From Begonia masoniana (taxonomy: Eukaryota > Streptophyta > Magnoliopsida > Cucurbitales > Begoniaceae), in contig CM039502.1 in the NCBI GenBank assembly GCA_022432975.1, positions 27,140,996 through 27,204,995 on the forward strand: 64,000 bases of DNA, given 5' to 3'. Position numbers and translations under genes: made by a program. Position 1 is the stretch's first letter. Every line of letters starts with the position of its first letter. Below, in pieces: positions 45,755 to 57,939 of this stretch. The notes under the pieces were generated by a model, which worked only from the letters and a program-made list of their open reading frames with translations, searched no databases and was not told the DNA's origin.

Positions 45755-47452
45755 TCTCAGGTATGGTACTTGTAGTTCAATGGCTGTTTTTTATTGATAG
45801 ACTGGGATGTGTTGTACATTTTGGTGATAGTGGTTTCGTAGTAAAGTTGGGTAATTAAAGTTAGCTAGATGTTGGTTGGTGGTATACCGCTAGGATGTGG
45901 AAAAAAAAATTTAGGGCTGTTGGGTACGTTAATGCTTTATAGGCTTTATAGAGTTTGTTTCGGCGCGACAAACTAGACCGATGAATGAGGATTGAAGTTG
46001 AAAGACTTTAAAGAAGTGAGGAGTGAGGACAACGGACATTAGGGACATGTTGTACTGCAAGGTTGTAGCAGGAGCCCGAACCTAAAGAAACTCCTCGAGA
46101 AAATCACATCTTAGTAGAGTAGTAAAGATTACATACAACCTTATAGTGAGAAATGATGGGTAGTAATAAAAGTAGCCAGAGAAGGGTTAGAATTAGAGAG
46201 ATAGACCTTAATTCCTTAATGATATGCAATTCGAGAAGTTATAGAAATTTTAATGAGAGGAATGAGACCTCGTACGAAAACATTCGAGTGCAATAGGATT
46301 AGGTTGAGTAGAAAATTTCAAAGGTTTGACTTGTAGTAACAATGTCGAAACCGATGATTTCGCATATAGCCTAGGCCAAAATCGATAAAATTAGGAATTG
46401 ATGAGCCTAATTGTACGTGGATGAATTTAATTGTGATGAATTTAATTGTGTGAAGTAAGATAGAAGGGTGACTAGACTATATTCTGGATTTTTACAGACT
46501 TAGAAATAAATTGAATTCAAGAGAGGAGAGTTAGTATGTATACATCTTATAAGGGATTGGATGAAAAGCTGGAAACGAGTTAGTTTAGATTAAGAGTTTG
46601 ATAGTATTCAGTAAAGACTGAGGTAGTTATGACTGGAATAGAAGTGAGATAAATTTAGTGTAGTGGAGGGTGTTAGTCGAGGTAACAAGGTGGAGGATGA
46701 GATAGTAACTTAGAAGGGAAGTTTGAATTGAAAACTTAGGGTACGAAGTTTATTCACTAAGTTTAAGTGGTGGTACACCGTTTAGAATATTGGGTGAATA
46801 GTGAGAACGAACTAGTTTAGACCTAAGAATGTGAAAGTGGTTGGTGATGACTATAGTCAAAGTTGGACAAATCGTACACCAATTCATTTTATACTTTGAA
46901 GGAATAGGGGGTAGATTGATTTAGATAGTGAGAGTTTGGAGTACGTGGATGAAGTCAGAATGATAAATGAGGTGTCGTGATGGCTCGAGGTAATTAGATG
47001 AGAATGATGTAACAATATGGTAACATAGAGGGAATTTAAAATTTGAGGTTTAGAGTAAGATATATATTGTTGAGTTCTTGATGTTACAGCATTGTGGTAG
47101 CTTTGGAGATTTGAGGTTGTAATGTAAGTGTTTGGTGAACATTAGATTAGAAAATTAAGTGATTAAGTGAACTGAGCATGAGGTAAAACTAGAGTTGAGA
47201 GCTAAGTTGGAGAGATTAATGGTCTAAGTGATGAATGCTCAAATTAAAGTCTATGGATATATGAGTAGGTGAGCTATGAAGGGCATAGCTAGGAAATTTA
47301 AAACTTTGGAGATGTAAAGAATTTTCAGTGTTTGATAGATGACTAAGGTTGTAGTATAGTCGAGATTTCAGTGGCAAAAAGTTATGGAGGGTAGATTAGA
47401 GTAAGTAAGTGAAGAATATTAAGGCACGTCAAATTTTGAGGACAAAATTTTT
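45755..47452 (+). other. Non-coding 3' internal region, first copy
   Basis: 1.7 kb with no frame of 60 codons on either strand, purine-rich and poor in C on the plus strand. No protease, RT or integrase motif can be made out. It ends in AAATTTTGAGGACAAAATTT (about 47434) and GTAAGGAGGGTGGAT, the clade's pre-LTR signal and purine tract. It may be decayed pol or replacement sequence. The second copy is 51480-53175. Confidence 0.6.
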
Positions 47453-47467
47453 GTAAGGAGGGTGGAT

Positions 47468-50252
47468 TGTAACACCCGAAAAATTCTTACAACGTGCGTA
47501 GCCTTTGGATAGGTTATTTTATGAGGGTTTAACATATATCATAAGGTTATGTTAAGTATTGGAATTAAAGTGCATAGGATTTGAGTGATTATGAATTTGA
47601 TGTAATGGAACATTAATTGAATAAAGAGGGAAAGAAGTGTCTTTGGAAGAAAGAAATCACGTTAGCATGACATGTGGAAGAGAAAACAAAAAGTGATGTA
47701 TGAAGTTTGAAAAGTCAAAAGTAAAATTTGATTTTTGTGTTCAACCAATCAAATAAAATCACATGCTTTTGATAACACTTATTCCTTAAATTGTTAAGTG
47801 AGTAAATTAAGTTTGAAGAAGTCAAACTTGAGTAAAAAGCAAGGTAATTGACGTTGGATACAAGTGTGAAAAAGGAGAGAAATTGGGTGAAAAGTCAAAA
47901 GAGTGTGGGAACAATTAAAGATAGGAAAATGGGGTTTTTATTAAAAAGGGTAATTATGGAATGGAAAGTTACTTTTGGTAGGTAGATCATGCTTATCCAT
48001 TTGATGAGAAAATATAAAGTGGAAGAGGTTTAAGGTAGTATTGGTTTGAGATAATTAAAAAAAAAAACAGTAAAGTAAAAGAGTGATATTTGTAGAAATA
48101 AAAGTAATTAAAAAAGGAAAAGTAAATGAAATGGGTTTTGAGGGATGGCATTCACGTTGGAACACGAGGAAGAGAAAATGTGGGGTTGCTTTTTAATTTT
48201 GGTGAAATTTGTGGTAGATTTTAAAAGTGGGAAAAACTTGGTTTTAAATATTTGGTAAAGTAATGTGTTAAAAGGGTAAAAACTTATCTCTTCTCATATT
48301 CTTCCACGATCAAGAGCATCCGCCATTGGAGGAGTTCCTCTTCTTTTTTTCTCAAGTTTCTTCAAGGATTTAAGGTTAGTTTTGGATGGGTTTTTAGTTG
48401 TATGCATGTAAGTAGGTAAAATTTGGTGTTTTTGATGAGTTTTGTGGAGATTTAGCAAGGGTTTGGAAACCCTAATGGGAGGGCTCCGAAATTTTCTTTT
48501 ACCTTGCTGATTTTCTTGCTAAAATTGGTTGTTTAAATCTTGGATAGAATGGTTTAGGTTGATTTTAGGGAGAGATTAGAAAAGTGGTGTGTTTTAGTGA
48601 AAAATCGATTATGGGATCAATGTTGTCGTCGGTTCTGTTTTGCAGAATTCGAATGGTTTTGCTCTGTTATTTGCTAAAATGGATTATTTCAATGAAAAGT
48701 AGACATGGAGAGGGGTTTACGAAATGGGGTGATTCGTCGAAATCCGTTGAAAAATGAGGGAGTTATGGCCGATTGAAGTTTGGGCTGTGAAAGGGTGAAT
48801 TTCGGGTTTTGGAAGTTTAAAAGCTTAGGATTACTTAGTTGTTACTTCTTTAGGGTTAATTATGGTTAATTATATGTTTATTAAGTGATTCATCATTTGT
48901 ATGCTAGGTTAGCGAGCGAGGGAATTGTGTACTCGGAGTAAGCAACTACGATACGTGCAGGAAGTTCAGGTAAGTAGTGGACTGCTTGTGTTTGCCTTCG
49001 GGCCTACACCATGGAACGGTAGGGAATTGTTTGTTTGGTTGTTTTGTTTTGTTTCGTGTTGAGCATTGTGTGTGGCATGCATCATGGTTTTCAAACTACG
49101 AAATACGTGTTTTGACCATCGTTTGCAAACAGTGAAAGTAAAATGTAAAGTTAAAAGATATGTGAGGCAATGTGACCTTTTGTGGAGTCGCCTCGTCGCG
49201 ATTTAGTGTCTGAAAGTATGACAGTTCGGGAGGGTTCCACAAAAGGTGTGTGTGGTCTCTTGTGGTGTAATCTCGTCGCGATTTAGTGTCTGAAAGTATG
49301 ACAGTTCGGGAGGTTAACACAAAAGATGCACGGTGTTGTCTGGTTGAGTCACCTCGTCGCGATTTAGTGTCTGAAAGTATGACAGTTCGGGAGGTGTCTA
49401 CCAGTGAGTTGATAATGAACGAGGTTCATTGATCGACGTGGGAGAAGATCATGTATGGCCGTCCCGTGTGTGAACACGATGTGTGCCTCGGATCTGGCTC
49501 TGAGTGGTCAACGCGTGACCATCCTGTTAGGATAGGTATCCGCTTGACGCACAAGTGAAAGTGATGAGTAATGAAACGAGAACGAGTGAACACAACCGAG
49601 AGTTAGAAACCGCATGTATTAGGGTTGTGGTGAGGGTTGTTGTGTAGTGTGCATTGTGTTTTCGTATGCATTATTCCCTACTTGCTAAGCATTAGGCTTA
49701 TGTTTTGTGTTCTGTGGTGTAGGTGTTGACAGGTGTACAGGTGAGTGCCTTACGGAAAGCCAGGATTGAGACGCAGTTGGTGATGTACGAGGCATGCCGG
49801 TGCAGGCAGTTGTCGGGGCGTCTCGACCATGGTCTTCGGATATGTGGAACTTAATATTTTGGTAGTATTGTAAATGTGTATTTGTTGTATATAGTTAAGT
49901 TAAGGGTGATGGGTCGCCCTAACCTGTGGATTTTCTTCATTTAGAGATGTTAGTATTTTAGTCTTTTTTTTTCTGTTATTTGGTGATTCTGTATGCTGGA
50001 TAGTTGAGTGATTAGTTGAGTAAGAATATTCTGGATCTGGTTGGGAATTGGTTTGTATGCAGGTACTTAGCATTTTTGGAGGCGCCATTTTCAGGCGTTA
50101 CTCTGTCAAAATTTTCGAAGAGAACGCCGTGGTGCTTAGCGGTTAGGATTAAGGGTAATTAGCGAGTCTAGACTTACTTTAAACGTCATTTTAATTGGGG
50201 TTAGAGTGAGCCATGTAGCGCACCGAGCCAGGGTGGGTTCGGGGGCGTTACA
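47468..50252 (+). mobile_element. Family-C LTR, middle (chimeric)
   Basis: 2785 bp. Its first about 780 bp share variants with the right LTR, for example GCATGACATG, ATTCCTTAAATTG, AAAAAGGGTAAT and AAGTAATTAAA. The remainder shares variants with the left LTR, for example CTCATATTC, TGCTAGGTTAGC, ATTAGGGTTG and CTAACCTGTGG. The switch lies at about 48250-48297. Three 81-bp units; arms at 49013-49027 and 49709-49723. Confidence 0.92.
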
Positions 50253-50412
50253 AGATGGTATCGGAGCAAAATGGTCGATTCGTTCAAATGATTACCCGAC
50301 AATGCCGGCCGCCGTGCAACGTGCTTCACCGACTGTAAGTACTTCTTTCCTTTTTAGTTGAGTTATTAACTAAGATTAGATTGTTTGAACCCTTGTACAG
50401 GATTAGACCAAA

Positions 50413-51473
50413 ATGCCAAGGAACCCAAGACAACCGGAGCGACCTAGAAGTGAACTTGATGAGTCAGTCAAACTTCTTATTGAGTTGGTCAGTAAGCAGG
50501 CGGAGATGGTTGGGAGGCAAGGCGAATTGGTTGAATCGCTGTTAAGTCAGGGAGGACCGGGAAATGTTGGAGCTAGTTCTAGTGGAGAGCGATTTCGGGG
50601 ATTGAAGCCTCCGGCATTTGAAGGTCGTTTGACAGATCTGACAACTGCTGAGAGTTGGATATGCACCATTGAAAATATGTTTAATGTCGCTGAGGTAGAG
50701 GAAGAAAATAAGGTGAAGTTTGCAACATTCCACCTAGCTACCGATGCTCAAAGCTGGTGGGAGACGGTGAAGGCTACCACAGAGGCTCATACTATGACAT
50801 GGAAAGAGTTCAAGGAGTTGTTTTTCGACAAGTATTACAACAAGACAGTCCAAGCTGCTAAGCGTAGGAATTCATGGCATTAAAACAAATAGGATCGGTA
50901 GGGGAGTATATTCAGCAGTTTGAATCGTTGTCCCGATTTGCCAGTCACCTAGTTAGTCGGGAAGGAGACAAAATATTTCAATTTGTGCAGGGCTTGAAGC
51001 TCGAGATTGAGATGCTGGTAAAGACATTTGGAGTTGAAGGAATACCATTTAATCGAGTGGTAGCCAAAGCCTTAGAGGTGGAGGAAGCTGCTGGTAAATT
51101 GATTAAACCGGCAAAGGTTCTGGGTCAAATATTCACGGGAATTACAGGTCAGATGAACAGTGTTGGATCATCTTCTCAGTTTCAGGGAACTAAAAGGCCG
51201 AGAGATAATTTAAATGACCAAAGAGAAGCGGTGAAGCCGAGAAAGCAGCAAAGGAGAAGTTTTCCGAAATGTCTCAAATGTTTGAAATATCATCCAGGAG
51301 AGTGCGGTCAGTATGAGGGAAGATGTTTTAATTGTTTTGGAGCTGACCATATTGCTCGAGATTGTCCAAAGCCAAAGACCAACCTGTGTTTCCATTGCAA
51401 CGAGTCTGGGCACATAGCGAAGAATTGTCCTATAGGAACGAAGAGTCAGACTAAAGCAACACGCCGGATTTAA
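50413..51473 (+). pseudogene. Family-C gag, second copy, same frameshift
   Basis: Frames 50413-50883 and 50874-51473 translate to the same two peptides as the first copy, with the break at the same place (near 50860-50873). The shared lesion shows that it predates the duplication. Two zinc knuckles are retained. Confidence 0.88.
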
Positions 51474-53190
51474 TCATGGTCTCAGGTATGGTACTTGTAG
51501 TTCAATGGCTGTTTTTTTATTGATAGACTGGGATGTGTTGTACATTTTGGTGATAGTGGTTTCGTAGTAAAGTTGGGTAATTAAAGTTAGCTAGATGTTG
51601 GTTGGTGGTATACCGCTAGGATGTGGAAAAAAAATTTAGGGCTGTTGGGTACGTTAATGCTTTATAGGCTTTATAGAGTTTGTTTCGGCGCGACAAACTA
51701 GACCGATGAATGAGGATTGAAGTTGAAAGACTTTAAAGAAGTGAGGAGTGAGGACAACGGACATTAGGGACATGTTGTACTGCAAGGTTGTAGCAGGAGC
51801 CCGAACCTAAAGAAACTCCTCGAGAAAATCACATCTTAGTAGAGTAGTAAAGATTACATACAACCTTATAGTGAGAAATGATGGGTAGTAATAAAAGTAG
51901 CCAGAGAAGGTTAGAATTAGAGAGATAGACCTTAATTCCTTAATGATATGCAATTCGAGAAGTTATAGAAATTTTAATGAGAGGAATGAGACCTCGTACG
52001 AAAACATTCGAGTGCAATAGGATTAGGTTGAGTAGAAAATTTCAAAGGTTTGACTTGTAGTAACAATGTCGAAACCGATGATTTCGCATATAGCCTAGGC
52101 CAAAATCGATAAAATTAGGAATTGATGAGCCTAATTGTACGTGGATGAATTTAATTGTGATGAATTTAATTGTGTGAAGTAAGATAGAAGGGTGACTAGA
52201 CTATATTCTGGATTTTTACAGACTTAGAAATAAATTGAATTCAAGAGAGGAGAGTTAGTATGTATACATCTTATAAGGGATTGGATGAAAAGCTGGAAAC
52301 GAGTTAGTTTAGATTAAGAGTTTGATAGTATTCAGTAAAGACTGAGGTAGTTATGACTGGAATAGAAGTGAGATAAATTTAGTGTAGTGGAGGGTGTTAG
52401 TCGAGGTAACAAGGTGGAGGATGAGATAGTAACTTAGAAGGGAAGTTTGAATTGAAAACTTAGGGTACGAAGTTTATTCACTAAGTTTAAGTGGTGGTAC
52501 ACCGTTTAGAATATTGGGTGAATAGTGAGAACGAACTAGTTTAGACCTAAGAATGTGAAAGTGGTTGGTGATGACTATAGTCAAAGTTGGACAAATCGTA
52601 CACCAATTCATTTTATACTTTGAAGGAATAGGGGGTAGATTGATTTAGATAGTGAGAGTTTGGAGTACGTGGATGAAGTCAGAATGATAAATGAGGTGTC
52701 GTGATGGCTCGAGGTAATTAGATGAGAATGATGTAACAATATGGTAACATAGAGGGAATTTAAAATTTGAGGTTTAGAGTAAGATATATATTGTTGAGTT
52801 CTTGATGTTACAGCATTGTGGTAGCTTTGGAGATTTGAGGTTGTAATGTAAGTGTTTGGTGAACATTAGATTAGAAAATTAAGTGATTAAGTGAACTGAG
52901 CATGAGGTAAAACTAGAGTTGAGAGCTAAGTTGGAGAGATTAATGGTCTAAGTGATGAATGCTCAAATTAAAGTCTATGGATATATGAGTAGGTGAGCTA
53001 TGAAGGGCATAGCTAGGAAATTTAAAACTTTGGAGATGTAAAGAATTTTCAGTGTTTGATAGATGACTAAGGTTGTAGTATAGTCGAGATTTCAGTGGCA
53101 AAAGTTATGGAGGGTAGATTAGAGTAAGTAAGTGAAGAATATTAAGGCACGTCAAATTTTGAGGACAAAATTTTTGTAAGGAGGGTGGAT

Positions 53191-56052
53191 TGTAACACCC
53201 GAAAAATTCTTACAACGTGCGTAGCCTTGGATAGGTTATTTTATGAGGGTTTAACATATATCATAAGGTTATGTTAAGTATTGGAATTAAAGTGCATAGG
53301 ATTTGAGTGATTATGAATTTGATGTAATGGAACATTAATTGAATAAAGAGGGAAAGAAGTGTCTTTGGAAGAAAGAAATCACGTTAGCATGACATGTGGA
53401 AGAGAAAACAAAAAGTGATGTATGAAGTTTGAAAAGTCAAAAGTAAAATTTGATTTTTGTGTTCAACCAATCAAATAAAATCACATGCTTTTGATAACAC
53501 TTATTCCTTAAATTGTTAAGTGAGTAAATTAAGTTTGAAGAAGTCAAACTTGAGTAAAAAGCAAGGTAATTGACGTTGGATACAAGTGTGAAAAAGGAGA
53601 GAAATTGGGTGAAAAGTCAAAAGAGTGTGGGAACAATTAAAAGTAGGAAAATGGGGTTTTTATTAAAAAGGGTAATTATGGAATGGAAAGTTACTTTTGG
53701 TAGGTAGATCATGCTTATCCATTTGATGAGAAAATATAAAGTGGAAGAGGTTTAAGGTAGTATTGGTTTGAGATAATTAAAAAAAAAACAGTAAAGTAAA
53801 AGAGTGATATTTGTAGAAATAAAAGTAATTAAAAAAGGAAAAGTAAATGAAATGGGTTTTGAGGGATGGCATTCACGTTGGAACACGAGGAAGAGAAAAT
53901 GTGGGGTTGCTTTTTAATTTTGGTGAAATTTGTGGTAGATTTTAAAAGTGGGAAAAACTTGGTTTTAAATATTTGGTAAAGTAATGTGTTAAAAGGGTAA
54001 AAACTTATCTCTTCTCATCTTCTTCCACGATCAAGAGCAGCCGCCATTGGAGGAGTTCCTCTTCTTTTTTTCTCAAGTTTCTTCAAGGATTTAAGGTTAG
54101 TTTTGGATGGGTTTTTAGTTGTATGCATGTAAGTAGTAAAATTTGGTGTTTTTGATGAGTTTTGTGGAGATTTAGCAAGGGTTTGGAAACCCTAATGGGA
54201 GGGCTCCGAAATTTTCTTTTACCTTGCTGATTTTCTTGCTAAAATTGGTTGTTTAAATCTTGGATAGAATGGTTTAGGTTGATTTTAGGGAGAGATTAGA
54301 AAAGTGGTGTGTTTTAGTGAAAAATCGATTATGGGATCAATGTTGTCGTCGGTTCTGTTTTGCAGAATTCGAATGGTTTTGCTCTGTTATTTGCTAAAAT
54401 GGATTATTTCAATGAAAAGTAGACATGGAGAGGTTTACGAAATGGGGTGATTCGTCGAAATCCGTTGAAAAATGAGGGAGTTATGGCCGATTGAAGTTTG
54501 GGCTGTGAAAGGGTGAATTTCGGGTTTTGGAAGTTTAAAAGCTTAGGATTACTTAGTTGTTACTTCTTTAGGGTTAATTATGGTTAATTATATGTTTATT
54601 AAGTGATTCATCATTTGTATGCTATGTTAGCGAGCGAGGGAATTGTGTACTCGGAGTAAGCAACTACGATACGTGCAGGAAGTTCAGGTAAGTAGTGGAC
54701 TGCTTGTGTTTTGCCTTCGGGCCTACACCATGGAACGGTAGGGAATTGTTTGTTTGTTTGTTTTGTTTTGTTTCGTGTTGAGCATTGTGTGTGGCATGCA
54801 TCATGGTTTTCAAACTACAAAATACGTGTTTTGACCATCGTTTGCAAACAGTGAAAGTAAAATGTAAAGTTAAAAGATATGTGAGGCAATGTGACCTTTT
54901 GTGGAGTCGCCTCGTCGCGATTTAGTGTCTGAAAGTATGACAGTTCGGGAGGGTTCCACAAAAGGTGTGTGTGGTCTCTTGTGGTGTAATCTCGTCGCGA
55001 TTTAGTGTCTGAAAGTATGACAGTTCGGGAGGTTAACACAAAAGATGCACGGTGTTGTCTGGTTGAGTCACCTCGTCGCGATTTAGTGTCTGAAAGTATG
55101 ACAGTTCGGGAGGTTAACACAAAAGATGCACGGTGTTGTCTGGTTGAGTCACCTCGTCGCGATTTAGTGTCTGAAAGTATGACAGTTCGGGAGGTGTCTA
55201 CCAGTGAGTTGATAATGAACGAGGTTCATTGATCGACGTGGGAGAAGATCATGTATGGCCGTCCCGTGTGTGAACACGATGTGTGCCTCGGATCTGGCTC
55301 TGAGTGGTCAACGCGTGACCATCCTGTTAGGATAGGTATCCGCTTGACGCACAAGTGAAAGTGATGAGTAATGAAACGAGAACGAGTGAACACAACCGAG
55401 AGTTAGAAACCGCATGTATTAAGGTTGTGGTGAGGGTTGTTGTGTAGTGTGTATTGTGTTTTCGTATGCATTATTCCCTACTTGCTAAGCATTAGACTTA
55501 TGTTTTGTGTTCTGTGGTGTAGGTGTTGACAGGTGTACAGGTGAGTGCCTTACGGAAAGCCAGGATTGAGACGCAGTTGGTGATGTACGAGGCATGCCGG
55601 TGCAGGCAGTTGTCGGGGCGTCTCGACCATGGTCTTCGGATATGTGGAACTTAATATTTTGGTAGTATTGTAAATGTGTATTTGTTGTATATAGTTAAGT
55701 TAAGGGTGATGGGTCGCCCTAACTTGTGGATTTTCTTCATTTAGAGATGTCAGTATTTTAGTCTTTTTTTTTCAGTTATTTGGTGATTCTGTATGCTGGA
55801 TAGTTGAGTGATTAGTTGAGTAAGAATATTCTGGATCTGGTTGGGAATTGGTTTGTATGCAGGTACTTAGCATTTTTGGAGGCGCCATTTTCAGGCGTTA
55901 CTCTGTCAAAATTTTCGAAGAGAACGCCGTGGTGCTTAGCGGTTAGGATTAAGGGTAATTAGCGAGTCTAGGCTTACTTTAAAAGTCGTTTTAATTGGGG
56001 TTAGAGTGAGCCATGTAGCGCACCGAGCCAGGGTGGGTTCGGGGGCGTTACA
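53191..56052 (+). mobile_element. Family-C LTR, right
   Basis: 2862 bp, about 77 bp longer than the middle LTR. The excess is one additional 81-bp loop unit (four copies; the duplicated stretch repeats at 55031 and 55112), offset by small indels. Arms at 54722-54736 and 55509-55523. It has more private substitutions than the other two LTRs. Confidence 0.92.
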
Positions 56053-57609
56053 GAGGATGTATGATTTTGGAAAAAATGATCTAACTCCCAATGGAACCTA
56101 GGGATCAGATCAATGAAAGAACGTGAATGCAACAGAGATGTGAAAATAGAAACTGAATGTTTAGGATTTATGTTTTAGCATATCATTTCATTGTTACTTT
56201 ACTTACTTAGCATTAGGCTAATATATGAGTTTTGTGATGTAGGTGAAGAAACCTCAGAAGGTGTGTTCTCTGTGCATGTTGAGGACTAGGCTGGCTGGGG
56301 GAGCACTTCAATGCCACGGCTTGGTGTTCTGATGAGGCAGTTTAACTATTGTCTATATATGAAGTTTCAGTGGTTAAGTGTTTGTGGAAGTGTGCAAAGG
56401 GTTTTAATAACATTAGTAGTTTTGATGTTTTTAACAACTTTATGGTTTTCTTGTTTTGAGTATGAAAAACATGATTTGGTTTAGAGGTAGTTGCTTTGTT
56501 GGGTATTTTTAGAAAGTTGTGGATTTATGTTGTTTTGAATGATTTTCAGTAAAATGTACAAGCTCTTTTGGTAGTCGAAGTTTTTCTTTGTTTAGAGTGA
56601 AAATGGTTGATATGCTGTTATGTTGAGTGTTATTGTCGATCGGTGGATGTAGTCCACCAGTGGACGTTGAGTATTATTGTCTATCGGCGGATGTAGTCCA
56701 CCGGTGGATGTGAGTATTAGGTTTTGTCATTTTGTGACCGGTGGATGTGAGCGTAGATGAGAGTAATAGATTTTTGTCGTTTTGTGATCGGTGGATGTGA
56801 GTATTAGGTTTTGTCATTTTGTGATCGGTGGATACTGAGGATTACTGTCGTACTTAGGATTTTATCGATGTTTCGTGAGCGGTGAATGTGGGTAGTCAAC
56901 GTTTCGTTCAACTGTCACTGTTTAGCGGTAGATGTCTTTTGTCTCTTGAGCGGTGGATGTGGGTAGTCGACGTGTCGTTCGACTGTCACTATTTAGCGGT
57001 GGATGGCTTCTATTCTCGTTTCTACCAACGAGACTATTATATCTCTACTTCTATCGCTGAAACTATTCAGCGGTAGACGTGTTCTGTTTTGTTTTGTTTT
57101 CTTTCAACCAATTGTCTTTAATATTTTAATTAGTTAATAAATGTCGTTTTATACAAATGAATTTTCGCTGAGTGTTTTAACATTTTAAGGGTCAAACTTT
57201 GACCGTCGAGTGAAATTTTAAAATTTTCTCAGAATGTCATTGTGTGGTTCAGTATTATGAGTAACGAACCGGGTTTATTTAATTCGGAGCGTTACAGACG
57301 ACCCCCCTTTCTACAACGAACCCTTCGGCCCAACCCTCTGGGATCCGCGGAGTTTTAACCCACCTCCGGCCCCAACCGGGCCGTAGCCTTTGAGGATCCG
57401 CGGAGCATGGGTGGTCCCACCACATACGTGTCAAGTCGGGTAATCACAATCACCCCCCCTCGGGGGCCCAACGTCCTCGTTGGCCACATTTTCGGTTAGG
57501 TACAGGTTCTGATACCATTTGTAACGACCCCTTTTTTTAGCAAGATATTGTCCGCTCTGGGGATTGGGTCGCAGCCCAATATTCTCCCCTCACAGCTTTG
57601 TTTGGTGAA

Positions 57610-57700
57610 AACTTCCCAGAAGGTCACCCAACCTGGAATTGCTCTCGTCGAAGCACTTTTAACTTCGGAGTTTTTATGGGATCCGTTGTCAATTGTGCTC
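57610..57700 (-). other. 5S rRNA-derived block in the Cassandra-1 5' LTR
   Basis: Minus strand: ACGGATCCCATAAAAACTCC, GAAGTTAAAAGTGCTTCGAC and AGGTTGGGTGACCTTCTGGG, as in the partner LTR at 24415-24505. Confidence 0.8.
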
Positions 57701-57939
57701 CAAAACACGTCTTGCTATCTTGGGAGGATCTCTTTACATATGTTTCATTTTCACATACTTCCCCAAGCGATGTGGGATTGTGATGACCCCTCTTTCTATG
57801 ACCGAACCCTCCGGCCCAACCCTCTAGGATCCACAGAGTTTTAACCCACCTCCGGCCCAAACCGGGCCATAGCCTCTAAGGATCCGCGGAGCATGAGTGG
57901 TTCCACCACATACGTGTCAAGTTAGGTCATCACATGAAT

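Larger units (their letters stand above)
41748..56052 (+). mobile_element. Triple-LTR gag-only gypsy-type element (family C), tandem form
   Basis: One perfect TSD, GAGGA (41743-41747 and 56053-56057), encloses LTR-int-LTR-int-LTR: LTRs 41748-44526, 47468-50252 and 53191-56052, internal regions 44527-47467 and 50253-53190. Each internal region has a primer site, a gag gene with zinc knuckles and a purine tract, but no recognisable protease, RT or integrase, so the element is non-autonomous. The single TSD shows that the tandem arose after insertion by LTR-LTR recombination, and not from two insertions. Confidence 0.93.
24592..57296 (+). mobile_element. Gypsy-A: autonomous-type Ty3/gypsy element, heavily nested
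   Basis: Perfect TSD GACGA at 24587-24591 and 57297-57301. The 5' LTR is 24592-26666; the 3' LTR starts at 40093 and ends at 57296. Gag-pol runs 26822-29471, is interrupted by gypsy-B, and continues 38374-40057. Domain order is gag, zinc knuckles, protease, RT, RNase H, integrase, then a chromodomain-like C-terminus, so it is probably a Tekay/Del-type chromovirus. Of 32.7 kb, only about 8.5 kb is its own sequence; the rest is gypsy-B, Cassandra-2 and the triple-LTR element. Many stops show it is defective. Confidence 0.9.
40093..57296 (+). mobile_element. 3' LTR of gypsy-A, in three pieces
   Basis: Pieces are 40093-40137, 40966-41747 and 56058-57296, about 2066 bp in total against 2075 bp for the 5' LTR. 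The first gap is Cassandra-2, the second the triple-LTR element. The joined text follows the 5' LTR base by base with scattered changes. Complementary arms survive at 41477-41491 and 56229-56243, now separated by the inserted element. Confidence 0.9.
24325..57934 (-). mobile_element. Cassandra TRIM retrotransposon (Cassandra-1), split by gypsy-A
   Basis: Two LTRs of about 415 bp (24325-24591 plus 57297-57448; and 57520-57934) flank a 71-bp internal region. The TSDs are TAAAT (24320-24324) and TGAAT (57935-57939). On the minus strand the order is 5' LTR, primer site TGGTATCAGAACC (57505-57517), a G-rich purine tract (57451-57466) and 3' LTR. Each LTR holds a 5S rRNA-like block, the hallmark of Cassandra. 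It encodes no protein. The 3' LTR was later split by the whole gypsy-A nest at 24591/57297. Confidence 0.9.

Noticed and set aside
55005..55232. 75-codon frame with a repeated SESMTVREVNTKDARCC segment
   Set aside because: Translation of the duplicated 81-bp LTR unit (81 is a multiple of 3), so the repeat in the peptide is automatic.
41748..56052. Two adjacent independent insertions
   Set aside because: Only one TSD pair, a single shared middle LTR and its chimeric variants fit recombination within one insertion better.
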